A stretch of 64,000 nt of DNA from Pseudoalteromonas luteoviolacea (GTDB taxonomy: Bacteria > Pseudomonadota > Gammaproteobacteria > Enterobacterales > Alteromonadaceae). Each line of letters starts with the position of its first letter. The first letter of the stretch is position 1. Made by a program: the position numbers and the translations under genes. Shown here one piece after another: positions 46,201-54,835 of the stretch. Location: NCBI RefSeq assembly GCF_001750165.1, contig NZ_CP015411.1:2756001-2820000 (forward strand). Reading direction: 5' to 3'. The notes below the pieces were generated by a model, which saw only the letters and a list, made by a program, of their open reading frames with translations, was not told where the DNA came from and ran no database searches.

Positions 46201-48279
46201 ACTAAATCCACCAAACTCACTACTCTCATTGGCAACATAAACCCCTTTAAGGGCCGTGATATCTTTATCAAATAATGCAGCTTCACCTACATGTAAGCTC
46301 TGTTGCGGGTTATTTTGGAACAAACCAATTTGCTTACCCGTCGCATTAATGACAGACGTTGTATTCAAACCATCAAAGAAACTGACATCCACACTTTGCG
46401 GTTGGCCATTATGCGCCAGCACTGCCAACTTTGCGTTCGTTGTCCAATCACTTTGAACCGTGTTCGATGCAATAACCACATGCTCGCTGAAATCCGCCTG
46501 GTAAATAGTCGCCTCATGAGATACATCTAAATCAGGCGTGGTGATATCACCTTTAACAATCAAAGATTGAGCTTGACCTGCACTGCCCATCACAGCTTGA
46601 TCATTGTCAATACGCAGTAACGGGTTACCTGCTTTGTCAGCGACCAGTAATGAGGGGTGATTTGCCGCTGTACTCTTTACCGTGAGCGTCGCTTCCTGAT
46701 TACCCACCTGCTCGCCCACAGTAAGGTTGTGCTTCACCACACCGTCTGTTGCTTTGACTAGTGTATCAGTCGAAATATCTTCACTTGCATGCAATGATTT
46801 AAACGTAGCATGTGCAGTTACATCAAGGGTGGTATTAATAAGTGCGCCCACATCGGTTTGTACAGGTGTGCTAGGTGTTTCACCGACTTGTAGCTGGCGC
46901 GTGCGCGTTTGACCGCTAACTTGGGCATCTTGACTAACAGTAAGATCTGCAACCGTCGTGCTACCTGCATCTAATGTCTGAGCCACTTGAGCTGAATCTG
47001 TGTGGACTTGCTTAGCAACCGTTAAGTTTTCTGATACCAGTGTATCTGCAAACATACTAATAGATTGCTCGCCTGAAAGTGGCATATTAGTCACTTTCAT
47101 CAAAGGCATATTACCATCACCAATATTGAGTAAATCACCGCTGCCAGCCTGAATATCCACTTTTGCACTCGGCGTTTGAGCACCTACTGACAGCTTACCA
47201 TCTACGAAGGCATCACTGCCTACACTCAAGTTACCTGCAATGTCAGCTTCTTGCTCAATATCCACTGAGCCTGTGAATTTTGCACCGCCATCATTGTTCA
47301 ACAATATGTGTTGAGTGTCCTTATCCTGACCAACTAATATAGCGTCAGCGACATGAAATTTGGCCTTAGGCACACTTGTGCCCACACCCACCTTCCCTTC
47401 AGGGTTAATAATAAACGGCGTGTTATCTTGGTTTAGGTCATCAACCCTAAATAAATCACTGGTATCGGATGAGCGCTTGCCGATATGCAACTTGGCCAAA
47501 GTACTGCTTTGATCAATACCAACACCTAGCATTGGTGCTTCTACGTGTCCTTCGAAGATAGCACTTTGCGCACTGAGCTCACCTTGTAGCATAGTGCGTT
47601 CTTCAACCGATAACATATGTGCAGATGTATCGCCATTAAAAGAGGCGTTATTATTCACGGTGATTGAATCTACGTTAGCATAACCTTCAACTGTCAAATT
47701 TTCTTTAGCTTCAACATCACCATATACTGTAACGTGCGGTGCATCTTCATCATTCAGCCCTGCTTCTAAGGTTTTTATCGTCCCTTTACTTACAGACAAT
47801 TCACCCGCTCTTAAATGCTGATTGATATCCGCAGTTTGTGACTTCAAGCCTTCTGTCAACTTAGCACTGCCTGTTACACGCAAAACTTCTTCAGCATCAG
47901 GTAATACTTCAACTTTGTCATAAACAGAAACACTTTGCCCATCTGCACTAAAAACCTCTCTTTGCGTATCAGTCGCAGAGATAATCACTTCATGATCAAT
48001 TTTGACAGCGTCAGTATCAACACGTAAGCGTTGTGTTTCACCGTCAGGGCTAACCGTAAGTGGCGATGTGACCGCAATCTCTTGTGTTTCTCCGACTCTC
48101 TCTACCGCAATTGGGTCGTCTATTTGATTAAAGCCTGAACGAATTAGAGATTCAAAATCATCCCCAGTAGGCGTTTTGAGATCGTCAAACTTTTCAATCA
48201 ATTCTGCGCGGCTGCGCTTAGTTACTATAGATGTTTGGTCACATTCGACTAACACTTCTTGGTCACTGACTTTGTTCAT
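43264..48279 (-). CDS. Giant repetitive fibre with right-handed beta-helix tip
   Basis: 1671-residue protein in the tail-fibre slot (between Pvc12-like and Pvc14-like genes), overlapping the previous gene by ATGA. Residues 1-140 are a non-repeat head for baseplate attachment (inferred). Residues about 140-1380 are degenerate 15-20-residue beta repeats (DLTVSQDAQVSGQT, NLTVGEQV, SLHLGEELTVRGNAFF) interrupted at least six times (near 293, 366, 655, 968, 1074 and 1296) by a G-[LIV]-G-x(4-6)-P-x(3)-[LF]-x-V module, as in phage fibres. Residues about 1389-1640 form a right-handed beta-helix with GGAF, GGAI, GGAA, GGAV and GGGA turns like those of polymorphic outer-membrane adhesins, plus many cysteines. 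No adenovirus-knob domain of Pvc13/Afp13 is visible. It probably determines target binding. Confidence 0.8.
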   Translation of the reverse strand: MNKVSDQEVLVECDQTSIVTKRSRAELIEKFDDLKTPTGDDFESLIRSGFNQIDDPIAVERVGETQEIAVTSPLTVSPDGETQRLRVDTDAVKIDHEVIISATDTQREVFSADGQSVSVYDKVEVLPDAEEVLRVTGSAKLTEGLKSQTADINQHLRAGELSVSKGTIKTLEAGLNDEDAPHVTVYGDVEAKENLTVEGYANVDSITVNNNASFNGDTSAHMLSVEERTMLQGELSAQSAIFEGHVEAPMLGVGIDQSSTLAKLHIGKRSSDTSDLFRVDDLNQDNTPFIINPEGKVGVGTSVPKAKFHVADAILVGQDKDTQHILLNNDGGAKFTGSVDIEQEADIAGNLSVGSDAFVDGKLSVGAQTPSAKVDIQAGSGDLLNIGDGNMPLMKVTNMPLSGEQSISMFADTLVSENLTVAKQVHTDSAQVAQTLDAGSTTVADLTVSQDAQVSGQTRTRQLQVGETPSTPVQTDVGALINTTLDVTAHATFKSLHASEDISTDTLVKATDGVVKHNLTVGEQVGNQEATLTVKSTAANHPSLLVADKAGNPLLRIDNDQAVMGSAGQAQSLIVKGDITTPDLDVSHEATIYQADFSEHVVIASNTVQSDWTTNAKLAVLAHNGQPQSVDVSFFDGLNTTSVINATGKQIGLFQNNPQQSLHVGEAALFDKDITALKGVYVANESSEFGGFSASLTQTLVGTEQKSADLHVYGNTYLFDEFNIVENEHVAVNFADSQFGLMQLSESPVLRITNQAQDAEVLAAAGQLAINQSIPEDGVNLAVTGLADITGQLNIKDTGVALNVDGKSKLMGHAELKNGMHVSVTNNSGDAQRAAVTVSGETILDGELHTTGNVQFDADHTVDGNSEIKSNLEVGRNALIGENLTVSGEHYAGGSVEIEGTEGRDALTVNNDASFRADVNISGNLSLAPYQATARVHICETDQQALRIDDPSGKAQLVFSHGNLGLGVERPDYILDVGEDACFRRDLTVNGRVEIDDSLHVNEYASFRSNVNIYGTSELQGETRIGLAMHTQDEEASSIRRNAQLSVDQNHFEYGLAVYHKGVNPIVFQDGKVGIRNAQPEAELDILGDIKVEGDIELNGVLRGTGQLECLDGAKILGDVELRSDLTVYDDALFKDTVTIEGLTTIERKLNLLADADFAKSLHLGEELTVRGNAFFKEAVHFDKDTTVRGSLVVEGLDAANQVVFKPHVDIHSHLAVQGETNFGNDTHVKGDSYISGAVSAANLAIEHGVKVGTSHNDSAMVSINTSEGETALDVAVRGRSELVVDGNANVGIGCKAPEFKLDVRGDARVSDMLTVEGELVLENRLNLQQGAEIIGDCDIQGQVAPQQLQLPEGPQIDAISSDCELGGEMASDHVLATQAAVKAYVDEHAWRFGRGKKVVAIHNQEEFDEIFSRDCLNNMTILLFPHNGHRQVSRAYKLKNAVEVGSNLSIVGFNERETRIVKAHAGCRFLIRGDRDAMVKHVEMHGFTFDGAIHEVSRELSAYEGNGGAFNLRYADQIQLNCVIENHAVSGDGGAIYGEDVTNITANNIRNCRAGRQGGAAYGLRYANLQAQNCQAERGGAVAHCDDSEVVAINNTAQLHGGGAYKCQNLICKGFWRRNTAQQGEGDHIFSMGCYHLEEQEEHHGDFLWHALYLDKPMNHSRFFWRNDHV

Positions 48280-50948
48280 TCTTCGTTTCCTTCAGGATCT
48301 ATACGATTTGGCACGCTGGTTGCCACGATAAATTTCGAAACCACCGCGGTATTTGAGTTAATTTGTGAAAAAGACACAGGTAATATTGGTTTAAGAAATG
48401 GCAGTGGAGAGTATCCAACTGTAAACCGGGTACTGCTTGATTGTGCAAACGCATTAGGTGTACAAATGTGGTCGATACACAATTGTGTTGCCAAATACAA
48501 CACTTGGTCTTCACTGAACCCCTCTGGGTAAAGCGCACTGTGTTCATTGATAATTTGCGTTACAGCGCTACGTACTTGCGTATAACTTTGTTCATCAATT
48601 TCAATTTCATTTGGTAAAGGTTCACTGGCGTATTCAGACAAAATTTGTACGAGATATGCTTCGAGTACTTCCATCCCCTGAGGCTTTGCGAGCACGTAAT
48701 TAATGATGTTTTCAATCATGGTATCTGGCTCTGATACCAGCAAAGTTTCCAACAAACCACCGATATCTGCTGCGACATTAGCAATATGAGCTTGACCTTC
48801 TGCAAACCTCTCACGCTGTGCCTGACCGTAAAAGTTCAACCAACCAAAATATAAGCGCTCAAATAAACTCATCTGCTCTCGCGTTAACCAGACACATTGA
48901 GCAGATAGGTGCAGAGGCCTAAGCTTATCTATTTGGCTTTCAACTAACACCCTAAAAGCCGTGTTTTGTAATCGGGTCGTCCAATTGGGTAAAACGCAGA
49001 ATAAATTACCCGTCGAGTCATTCCCCAGTAGGTCGCTTTCCAATAAATACAAGCTCTCTCTGTTGTGGGTCGCCAACGGCATTTGACCATGATGCGAAAA
49101 ACCTAGGCTGCGCATAACTAATCGACTCAAACTCGCCATATGTGCTGTTTTCGGCTCTTTCGATAAATAATCGAACCCGCGACAACGGTTTTCTCCCAAT
49201 GAACCAATTTCATTGAGTAATCGACATTTATCAATATACTGACGTAGCAATACCAGACGTAATAGTAAATCCTCATGTTCGCTAGGATCATTGTGACAGG
49301 CGCCAACCACATTGATATAAAAGCCAAATACTTCACGGTATTTAAGTAAGTTTGCATTGGGTAGTTTGATGGCAAAACGTGCCAGCAGGTGTGCGATGCT
49401 GTCGTTTAAGCGCGTCAACTGAGCAACCGAAAAGTCACTCTCCAATTGCTGCTGTAACCCTTGTTGCTGATACGCTTCCAATGCCAATTTGACTAAATGA
49501 TTAACGCCACTAATACCTGTGACGGCCTGGCTCAATTGTGTATGTGGTAACGCTTTTACTCTGTGCCAAAACTCATCTAGCAGCCCTTGCGAGAGCGCTT
49601 CACTGGATAACATTCGGTCCATAATCTGACCCAAACGTTCGAAGTGCGTATATTGGGGCAAAGCCAAAATATGGGGCAGTACATCAAGCTGCTTATGTTG
49701 ATCAGCCAATATTTGATCAAAAAGGTGCAAATACCCTTTAAATTGCAATAATTGTGCTTTTTGCTCTGAGTCGATGTCTCGATTTAAAGACTGCTCAGTT
49801 AGCGCATAAACGTTTGGCAGTTCATGCTGAAGCGAACGATATTGACTTAAAGGTAAGAAAGCCAGTGGCGCTTGCTCTGCTTGTTCTTGCAATTCTAAAG
49901 TTTGCTCTGCTATTCGTTCGCTAATTGCTAACTTAATCAGCGCAATTTCATCTTCATCAAGCACATAACTTTGCCCTTCGATGACTAAAGAAATGGCATC
50001 AAAAAACTGCTCACTCAAAAAGCCCAGCTCTGGTGCAAGATTAACTGAATTGGGATCCAACTCTTGCACTTCAACTTGCCAGTATTCATAACCTGGCTGA
50101 GCACCTTGCTCAATGATAAATCTAAACTCTTCAATCTGTTCAATGTTCGGATGAACTCGCAGTGCATCTAAAATATCCGAGCTATACAGGTGCTTTTTAA
50201 CTGGCGTGCTATCTAAGTCTTCATCTAAAATGAAACCGTTATGCAATGAAGGACCAACGTAGATATCCTCTACATACATCCCTTTACCTAATAGCTCTTG
50301 GGCACTATAGCGTGTCAAATTTGGCGATATTTCAAGCGCAACTTTACTTAAAATATCTGTCATCACCTGTACTAAGTCTTGGGCATTTTTAAGCACTAAA
50401 TGCATACCTAAGTGCACGGGGACCGACTTGTAAAACTCAATATGACCGAGTTGATGTGTCACACAACGAGACGCTGCAAACGTACTGTGGATTATTTCAC
50501 GCAAGCTGTCTTCTGATATCTGTGAATCTGGGGAGGCCAGTGCTATTACGTCAAACACTGTTGCACCTGTGCTCCTTTCATCACGAACAGAAATAGTGAT
50601 GTTCTTAATCTCAGGGATATCCAAGAACAAGCGTCTATAGTCAGCAAGCGTCACACAGTGACTAAACATCACCTGCTCTGAGTTTAAAAACTGCGTTGGT
50701 GCAAGCGACTCGCCTGGCTCAACAGTAATCAGGTCCTCAACGGAATAGTTGAGCTTGTAGCTTAAGTCCGATAGCACATATGCCAGTACTTCAAGCAAGG
50801 TAATGCCTGGATCAAATACATTGTGGTCACTCCAAGTGTCGGGGGCGAGCTTTTGTAACTTTGCAACCCCCTGTGCTCGCAAACCATCTAGATCTTGCCC
50901 AGGGTTTAGCGAAGCATCTGAAGCAATTTTCAGTGCGTTGGTTTCCAT
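48276..50948 (-). CDS. eCIS baseplate wedge protein (Afp12/Pvc12-like)
   Basis: 890 residues from the ATG at 50948, which has AAAGGAAA upstream; a longer reading lacks an RBS. The N-terminal part is the baseplate-J/gp6-type segment (WSDHNVFDPGITLLEVLAYVLSDLSYKLNY, FLNSEQVMFSHCVTLADYRRLF, PEIKNITISV) found in Pvc12 and T6SS TssF/gp6 wedges; the rest is helical and large. Forms the baseplate wedges with the Pvc11-like partner upstream. Overlaps the fibre gene by four bases, so fibre and wedge are translationally coupled. Confidence 0.85.
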   Translation of the reverse strand: METNALKIASDASLNPGQDLDGLRAQGVAKLQKLAPDTWSDHNVFDPGITLLEVLAYVLSDLSYKLNYSVEDLITVEPGESLAPTQFLNSEQVMFSHCVTLADYRRLFLDIPEIKNITISVRDERSTGATVFDVIALASPDSQISEDSLREIIHSTFAASRCVTHQLGHIEFYKSVPVHLGMHLVLKNAQDLVQVMTDILSKVALEISPNLTRYSAQELLGKGMYVEDIYVGPSLHNGFILDEDLDSTPVKKHLYSSDILDALRVHPNIEQIEEFRFIIEQGAQPGYEYWQVEVQELDPNSVNLAPELGFLSEQFFDAISLVIEGQSYVLDEDEIALIKLAISERIAEQTLELQEQAEQAPLAFLPLSQYRSLQHELPNVYALTEQSLNRDIDSEQKAQLLQFKGYLHLFDQILADQHKQLDVLPHILALPQYTHFERLGQIMDRMLSSEALSQGLLDEFWHRVKALPHTQLSQAVTGISGVNHLVKLALEAYQQQGLQQQLESDFSVAQLTRLNDSIAHLLARFAIKLPNANLLKYREVFGFYINVVGACHNDPSEHEDLLLRLVLLRQYIDKCRLLNEIGSLGENRCRGFDYLSKEPKTAHMASLSRLVMRSLGFSHHGQMPLATHNRESLYLLESDLLGNDSTGNLFCVLPNWTTRLQNTAFRVLVESQIDKLRPLHLSAQCVWLTREQMSLFERLYFGWLNFYGQAQRERFAEGQAHIANVAADIGGLLETLLVSEPDTMIENIINYVLAKPQGMEVLEAYLVQILSEYASEPLPNEIEIDEQSYTQVRSAVTQIINEHSALYPEGFSEDQVLYLATQLCIDHICTPNAFAQSSSTRFTVGYSPLPFLKPILPVSFSQINSNTAVVSKFIVATSVPNRIDPEGNEE

Positions 50949-51047
50949 GATTTTCCTTTGGAAAGTAAGTCGATATGGGAGATGACGCCAAACCATTAAG
51001 GTTGTGAAACGCTTTATTCATTTAGCGTCAATTTGAATGTAGATAAC

Positions 51048-54000
51048 CTATTGCACAACGAAGTTATGCTGAATTTTCCATTTACCAATCCCTTCAAAAA
51101 CGTCGCCATCTACATTGGTTAAAGAGATTTTATGATTGCGTGTAGGGACTAAGATCTCGCTGCTTTTATTTGGCGCAATTTGGGAGTATTGTCGGACTAG
51201 GTCATCCATACGCTTACCCCTTATTACCTGCACCATATTAACCGCTTGGTGAACCTCTAATGCCTGTGCCACATCCGCCAAATATATGGTTTGCGATAAC
51301 TCCGCATCTGGCTTATTCCAAGGAGTTAAGGTGTCCACAATTAAGTCATTCAATTCAACTACAGTCGTCTGAATATCAAACCTGGGATCAATCTGAATAA
51401 TGATTTCTAACTGCACTTCGATATACGTTGGATCTTCAACTTTTACATTGAGGTAAGGCGCACATCGTGCTTCAACCTCATCCTGAATTTTACGCATCAA
51501 ATAGCGAGGAACTTTAGGCTGCAAAATATCCAAATCATGATTAAGCGGAATGACGGTTATGTTCACGCCATCTCCATTTTGATATGCATTTACTGAATGT
51601 AATTCAGGGAAGGTTTGCAATGTAAAATGTTCATAATCCCAGCCCGTTTGTAGCCTATCTCGATGCCTTAAGCGCTCACTTACGCGACGATATAATCGGC
51701 TATCATCTTCTTTTACCTTGGCACCAAAGCTATCAAACGGTTGCTCAATTGAAGTAATTGATGGATCAGTCACCGTTAATTTATTAATAGTGCCGGCTTC
51801 CAGCGGTTTCAAATAATGAGATTGAGCATGCTCAGTAGAGTTCAGCGTGACTTGCACAGCCTGAGCATATACACCTTTTAGCTTTGAATAGATGGGGTTT
51901 ACGTACTCATCATGTAACACGTCTGCATCTATGGCCGCTCTTATCCATACTTTACCATCTTGATTAAATTGATCCTCTAGATCAAATTCTGGTAAAGAGA
52001 AAATGATGATGCCCGAATCAAGTAAGTCATAGGTATTGTCTTGTAAAATACGCCCTTCTTCACCACTGCCTTGTGAATCTTCTCGGCTAAAATGATGCCA
52101 TTGTCCCTGATTATAGTATTCCCACTTAAACTGTGGAGGATCAACAAAGTTGTAACCATCCACCGCTTCTAATTGGAAAAGTACACTGCACTGGCCTGGC
52201 GTTGTTAACTCTCCAAGTGCAATGTACAAATATCCTAAATCGTCTATTTGCGGTAGTAAATGGACGGTATTTTGATTTTCTAATAGTTGCAGTTGCCTAC
52301 CTATAGGTGAAATATGCTCAATCCAAATAGAGTTTCCTATAGCAGCCCTTTGCGCCCGAGAAATACTTTGAGTTCGGTAGTGTAATTTTATTGAATCCAA
52401 TAATGGCGTATATGGCTCAGGTACCTGTGTTGGCATAAAGTCGCCATCTACAGGATTCCAATTCGCTAATTTAACACTGTTTTGAAATGCATAGTATTCA
52501 GTTACTTTGGTATATTGTGGATGGCCAAAGTCTTGGTTTGATAACGCCAATGTGTACCATTTTGGCCACAGTTTCGCTTGGGTTAAATTAAATGGCAATG
52601 AGAGATAATCAGCATCACCATTGTCGTCATCATAGGTAAAAACTAAACGGTTTGTCGAAATATTATTAACAACATCGGGTAATGCGGCAGTATTTTCTTG
52701 TGCTATCAGCATAAGTTCATCTGGCGTTAACTCATTATCAGACGCTTGCCATACAGAGTCATTATAAAATAAATCCGCAACAACTTTGCTTTGCTCACTG
52801 GTATAAGTTCTATCTGATTGCGATATCAATACTTGGTTTCTTGGCCAAGATTCGCTAGTCGGCTGCACCGAGTCTGTCGGTGGCGTAATCACACTTTGAT
52901 AAGCCATATATGTTTGATAATGCGCATCAAAATCTTCTGGTCTACCAACCCAGTTAAATTCAATACTTGCCCTTGTCACTCTTTTACTTAGTAGTTCTGG
53001 GTGAGTGAACTCAAATTTTTCAGCCAATTGCGGTGCAAAACCAAAGGGCTCAAAGGGCTTAGTGGTGTCTAAAAAGCCAGTGCCATTATTCGCCACCAGA
53101 CCACCAGCTCCCAGAACTGTAATCGTCATACGTACTTCTTGAATTTCACTGACAGCTAAGTTCGCCAGCGCTTCTTCCCTTTTATTGGGATCCAACGCAT
53201 ACATTGCGTCATACTTTGATTGCTTCAAAACAAATGCAATATAAGGCAACACCATATCCTTGCCGATCATTAAATCGGCCACAGGTACTATTGGCGCAAA
53301 TAGCTCATCAACATGAATCACCAGCTCATTCTGACCATTAAGGGTCAGCTGATCTGAGCTTAAAAGTACGGCTTCTTCTTCCGTACTTAGCCAAATATCA
53401 AAGCTCTCTATCCAAAGTGATAAATCAATCGGGGTTTCACCAAATTCATCGGTTGAAAAACGCAGTGAAATAATACGTTTGCCACTACTCAAAAACAGGT
53501 CTTGTGAGGCAACTTTAAACCCAATCTCAACCGGTAATTGAGTTTCTGACGTATGTTTGTCACCAAAAGTAAGTGCACTGCTTTCAAGCTCAATACCCAA
53601 CTCCGTATCAAGTAAGACATTGCGACAGACCTTCACACCACCCGCAAAATTAGCTTTATTGACCGTTGTCACCGTATCTACCACTGCACGATTAATCGCA
53701 CTCGGTTCAGCTAATCGATAAACTCGGTCTATGCCATCGTCATCTTTACCACCATCAAACTCCGTACCGGGTTGCAAAGTAAGCGATTCAACTTCATTAA
53801 GTGTAATTAAAACATGGGCTGAGTCGGGCGTGGCACTGAGTTGCTCAAAACCCAGTACATCGCGGTAATAATGATCAAGATGACGTTGAACAAAGTCGTT
53901 AAACTGCTGCTGAGTGTGCTGTAACAAATCAACAAAGGTGAGCAGCAATGACAGGTCTGGTCGGCTCGCCAACCGTGCTATCAGTTCATCACCGCTGCCT

Positions 54001-54260
54001 ATCATTATCAATTTTGCCAGTGCAGCAAATTTATCTGGTTCAGGTAACACTTTGTGCCAAGTTTGTACTGGCTGCCAAGTTGCTTGACCGATAAATTGAG
54101 TGTGTTGAGCTACAGATGATAAGTAAGACAGCCATTGCTCAATCGTACGCGGTTCGATACTAAAAAAATCACTGGAAAGCTCGGGGATCTGTCGTGCGGT
54201 TTGACTTAACCCTTCACCATTGCCAGAGATAAGTGATTGACTACGAGACTTAAAAGTCAT
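51048..54260 (-). CDS. eCIS baseplate wedge protein (Afp11/Pvc11, baseplate-J-like)
   Basis: 1070-residue protein with baseplate-J/gp6-like blocks: DHYYRDVLGF and SAHVLITLNEVESLTLQPGTEF in the N-terminal 200 residues, a beta-rich middle (about 250-800), and the C-terminal conserved wedge region with HDLDILQPKVPRYLMRKIQDEVEARCAPYLNVKVEDPTYIEV and LAQALEVHQAVN-like helices. It matches the Pvc11 position after gp25. Starts with RBS AAGGTAA eight bases ahead. The gap of about 160 bases to gp25 is the largest inside the baseplate block. Confidence 0.85.
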   Translation of the reverse strand: MTFKSRSQSLISGNGEGLSQTARQIPELSSDFFSIEPRTIEQWLSYLSSVAQHTQFIGQATWQPVQTWHKVLPEPDKFAALAKLIMIGSGDELIARLASRPDLSLLLTFVDLLQHTQQQFNDFVQRHLDHYYRDVLGFEQLSATPDSAHVLITLNEVESLTLQPGTEFDGGKDDDGIDRVYRLAEPSAINRAVVDTVTTVNKANFAGGVKVCRNVLLDTELGIELESSALTFGDKHTSETQLPVEIGFKVASQDLFLSSGKRIISLRFSTDEFGETPIDLSLWIESFDIWLSTEEEAVLLSSDQLTLNGQNELVIHVDELFAPIVPVADLMIGKDMVLPYIAFVLKQSKYDAMYALDPNKREEALANLAVSEIQEVRMTITVLGAGGLVANNGTGFLDTTKPFEPFGFAPQLAEKFEFTHPELLSKRVTRASIEFNWVGRPEDFDAHYQTYMAYQSVITPPTDSVQPTSESWPRNQVLISQSDRTYTSEQSKVVADLFYNDSVWQASDNELTPDELMLIAQENTAALPDVVNNISTNRLVFTYDDDNGDADYLSLPFNLTQAKLWPKWYTLALSNQDFGHPQYTKVTEYYAFQNSVKLANWNPVDGDFMPTQVPEPYTPLLDSIKLHYRTQSISRAQRAAIGNSIWIEHISPIGRQLQLLENQNTVHLLPQIDDLGYLYIALGELTTPGQCSVLFQLEAVDGYNFVDPPQFKWEYYNQGQWHHFSREDSQGSGEEGRILQDNTYDLLDSGIIIFSLPEFDLEDQFNQDGKVWIRAAIDADVLHDEYVNPIYSKLKGVYAQAVQVTLNSTEHAQSHYLKPLEAGTINKLTVTDPSITSIEQPFDSFGAKVKEDDSRLYRRVSERLRHRDRLQTGWDYEHFTLQTFPELHSVNAYQNGDGVNITVIPLNHDLDILQPKVPRYLMRKIQDEVEARCAPYLNVKVEDPTYIEVQLEIIIQIDPRFDIQTTVVELNDLIVDTLTPWNKPDAELSQTIYLADVAQALEVHQAVNMVQVIRGKRMDDLVRQYSQIAPNKSSEILVPTRNHKISLTNVDGDVFEGIGKWKIQHNFVVQ

Positions 54261-54420
54261 GAGATTACCTTATTAATGTTATTTATGAGCATACCAATGC
54301 ACTACTAGGTCAATGAAACCTTGGTAACAGGTAAAAAGCGGTGCGGGTCTGCATATTGCTTGGCGAGCAAAGACGAAATAGGTGGTTCAGTGGGTAATAC
54401 CAAATGTTTGCAATGCGTGT

Positions 54421-54822
54421 TTAAACAGATTGCTCGGCGAGATAAAACGGAAACACCATATTGCTGCGACTGTTGGTTTTTCTGATCAAATATGTCAGTT
54501 CAATCAACAAGGCGCCTTCATACACATCTGACATATCAAAAGAAATATCCTCTAAGATAATTCTTGGCTCATAATTTAAAAGCACCGCAGAAACTTCTTG
54601 CTTAAGCGTGACCAGTGCAGATTCACTAACATCCTCAAAGACAAAATTCGATAAACCAGAGCCCAACTCACTCCAGAAAGGGCGTTCGCCTTTGAGCGTA
54701 TTTAATGCGATAGAAATAGCCTGCTTTACCAGCATCTCACCCTCCTCCATATCAGGGCCTGAATCTGGGCTAGTAAACTTCGGCGGAAAGCCCCACCCTG
54801 TTCCTAGAAAAGAATTATTCAT
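54421..54822 (-). CDS. gp25-like baseplate wedge protein (Afp9/Pvc9)
   Basis: 133-residue GPW/gp25 family protein: LGTGWGFPPKF, VKQAISIALNTLKGERPFWSELGSGL with the gp25 hallmark of repeated glycine/phenylalanine, and NYEPRIILEDISFDMS. gp25 initiates sheath polymerisation in phage T4, T6SS and eCIS. Located between the spike and Pvc11-like genes, as in Afp and PVC. 14 bases after the spike stop, so co-translated. Confidence 0.9.
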   Translation of the reverse strand: MNNSFLGTGWGFPPKFTSPDSGPDMEEGEMLVKQAISIALNTLKGERPFWSELGSGLSNFVFEDVSESALVTLKQEVSAVLLNYEPRIILEDISFDMSDVYEGALLIELTYLIRKTNSRSNMVFPFYLAEQSV

Positions 54823-54835
54823 AACTGCCTCCTCG

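Noticed and set aside
43264..48279. Repeats in the giant fibre as a possible CRISPR or assembly artefact
   Set aside because: Repeats are at protein level, degenerate in DNA, of variable length and within one open frame; no conserved direct DNA repeat with unique spacers.
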